Source: Dysgonomonas sp. (GTDB lineage Bacteria; Bacteroidota; Bacteroidia; Bacteroidales; Dysgonomonadaceae). From it: a stretch of 7,195 nt of DNA. Location: contig DQAM01000257.1 of NCBI GenBank assembly GCA_003523545.1, forward strand, positions 1 to 7,195, written 5' to 3'. Below the pieces are notes generated by a model. The model had not been told where the DNA came from, searched no databases, and saw only the letters and a program-made list of their open reading frames with translations. This document shows positions 7,088-7,195 of this stretch, in pieces. The position numbers were made by a program, and so were the translations under genes. Every line of letters begins with the position of its first letter. The stretch's first letter is position 1.

Positions 7088-7095
7088 TAAATTTG
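7088..7095 (+). promoter_or_regulatory. Bacteroidota -7 promoter element for the plus-strand regulator
   Basis: TAAATTTG is a perfect TAnnTTTG element 52 bp before the ATG at 7148, giving a predicted start near 7102 and a leader of about 45 nt. No clear -33 element is present. Its TTTG forms one arm of the TTTGTC/GACAAA inverted repeat; the other arm belongs to the opposing promoter. Confidence 0.5.
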
Positions 7096-7110
7096 TCTCA
7101 ATCATTACGA

Positions 7111-7117
7111 CAAAGTA
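7111..7117 (-). promoter_or_regulatory. Possible -7 element for the small helix-turn-helix gene
   Basis: The minus strand reads TACTTTG, one base shorter than TAnnTTTG. It lies about 50 bp upstream of the ATG at 7061. The predicted start would be near 7104, almost the same place as the plus-strand start, so the two polymerases could not bind together. Confidence 0.35.
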
Positions 7118-7133
7118 ATACAGAATATTCTGA
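7117..7133. promoter_or_regulatory. Palindromic operator candidate, copy 1
   Basis: AATACAGAATATTCTGA contains the perfect 12-bp palindrome CAGAATATTCTG (7121-7132). It lies between the two divergent regulator genes, just upstream of the minus-strand -7 element and within the predicted leader of the plus-strand gene. A near-identical site lies 40 bp away. Spaced dyads of this kind are typical binding sites of XRE/CI-type dimers. Confidence 0.6.
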
Positions 7134-7147
7134 TTTAACAAATTAAA

Positions 7148-7195
7148 ATGGGAAAAAATACAGAAATTTCTGAAAGAATAAAAAAATTAATCGAA
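7148..7195 (+). CDS. Probable XRE-type helix-turn-helix regulator, first 16 codons only
   Basis: ATG at 7148 opens a frame reading MGKNTEISERIKKLIE to the window edge. The 'SERIKKLIE' pattern is the usual first helix of XRE/lambda-repressor-like regulators of Bacteroidota, but 16 residues cannot establish the family. The start is supported by the -7 element at 7088-7095 and the divergent arrangement with the small helix-turn-helix gene. The second operator-like palindrome lies inside codons 4-9, which fits negative autoregulation. The rest of the gene is outside the window. Confidence 0.55.
   Translation, partial: MGKNTEISERIKKLIE
7157..7173. promoter_or_regulatory. Palindromic operator candidate, copy 2, inside the regulator gene
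   Basis: AATACAGAAATTTCTGA contains the perfect 12-bp palindrome CAGAAATTTCTG (7161-7172). It matches copy 1 at 15 of 17 bases, differing only in the two central bases, and the copies are exactly 40 bp apart. It lies within the first codons of the plus-strand gene, where a bound repressor could act as a roadblock. Confidence 0.58.

Noticed and set aside
1..7195. CRISPR arrays, tRNA or rRNA genes, insertion-sequence ends
   Set aside because: I saw no regularly spaced repeats, no cloverleaf-like sequences and no transposase-like frame; the only repeats are short dyads and the internal protein duplication.

Overview
The window looks like chromosomal DNA of a member of the Bacteroidota, probably a Bacteroidales such as a Dysgonomonas or Bacteroides relative. 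The grounds are three perfect copies of the Bacteroidota -7 promoter element TAnnTTTG (each TAAATTTG), A-rich rather than Shine-Dalgarno-like start regions, large secreted proteins with LamG-like, DUF8202-like and DUF11-like modules, a small secreted protein of the 'VTIG...ALLDLK...GFFLPRV' type, and a GH31 glycosidase with a signal peptide. The genus is an inference from style, not from a database match.

Layout from right to left, since most genes lie on the minus strand. At the right edge (about 6858-7195) is an AT-rich control module: a 67-residue helix-turn-helix protein on the minus strand and the first 16 codons of a probable XRE-type regulator on the plus strand. Their 86-bp intergenic region holds two opposed -7 elements. 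Two nearly identical 17-bp sites, each with a perfect 12-bp palindrome, lie exactly 40 bp apart, one in the intergenic region and one inside the first codons of the plus-strand gene. This resembles the immunity or mobility switch of a prophage or integrative element, or a stand-alone autoregulated pair.

Next is a 378-bp gene-free stretch (6480-6857). It has a weak terminator-like hairpin, a -7 element and a predicted leader of about 240 nt. It precedes a two-gene secreted-protein unit: a 216-residue protein (5829-6479), then, after 110 bp holding a bulged hairpin, a 1476-residue protein (1288-5718). The large protein is built from two tandem LamG-like plus DUF8202-like units, a jelly-roll-like region, a DUF11-like domain and an unrecognised C-terminal domain. 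It has no recognisable lipobox, T9SS sorting domain or CHU_C domain. A strong intrinsic terminator with a 16-bp stem (1218-1259) closes the unit.

At the left edge, under its own promoter with an inverted-repeat operator candidate, is the 5' part of a GH31 family glycoside hydrolase gene (1-1044). It is cut by the window before the catalytic aspartates.

Functionally, the 216-aa and 1476-aa proteins probably act together at the cell surface in adhesion or glycan or matrix binding. The GH31 enzyme is separately transcribed and may or may not be related. No RNA gene, CRISPR array or insertion sequence is visible.
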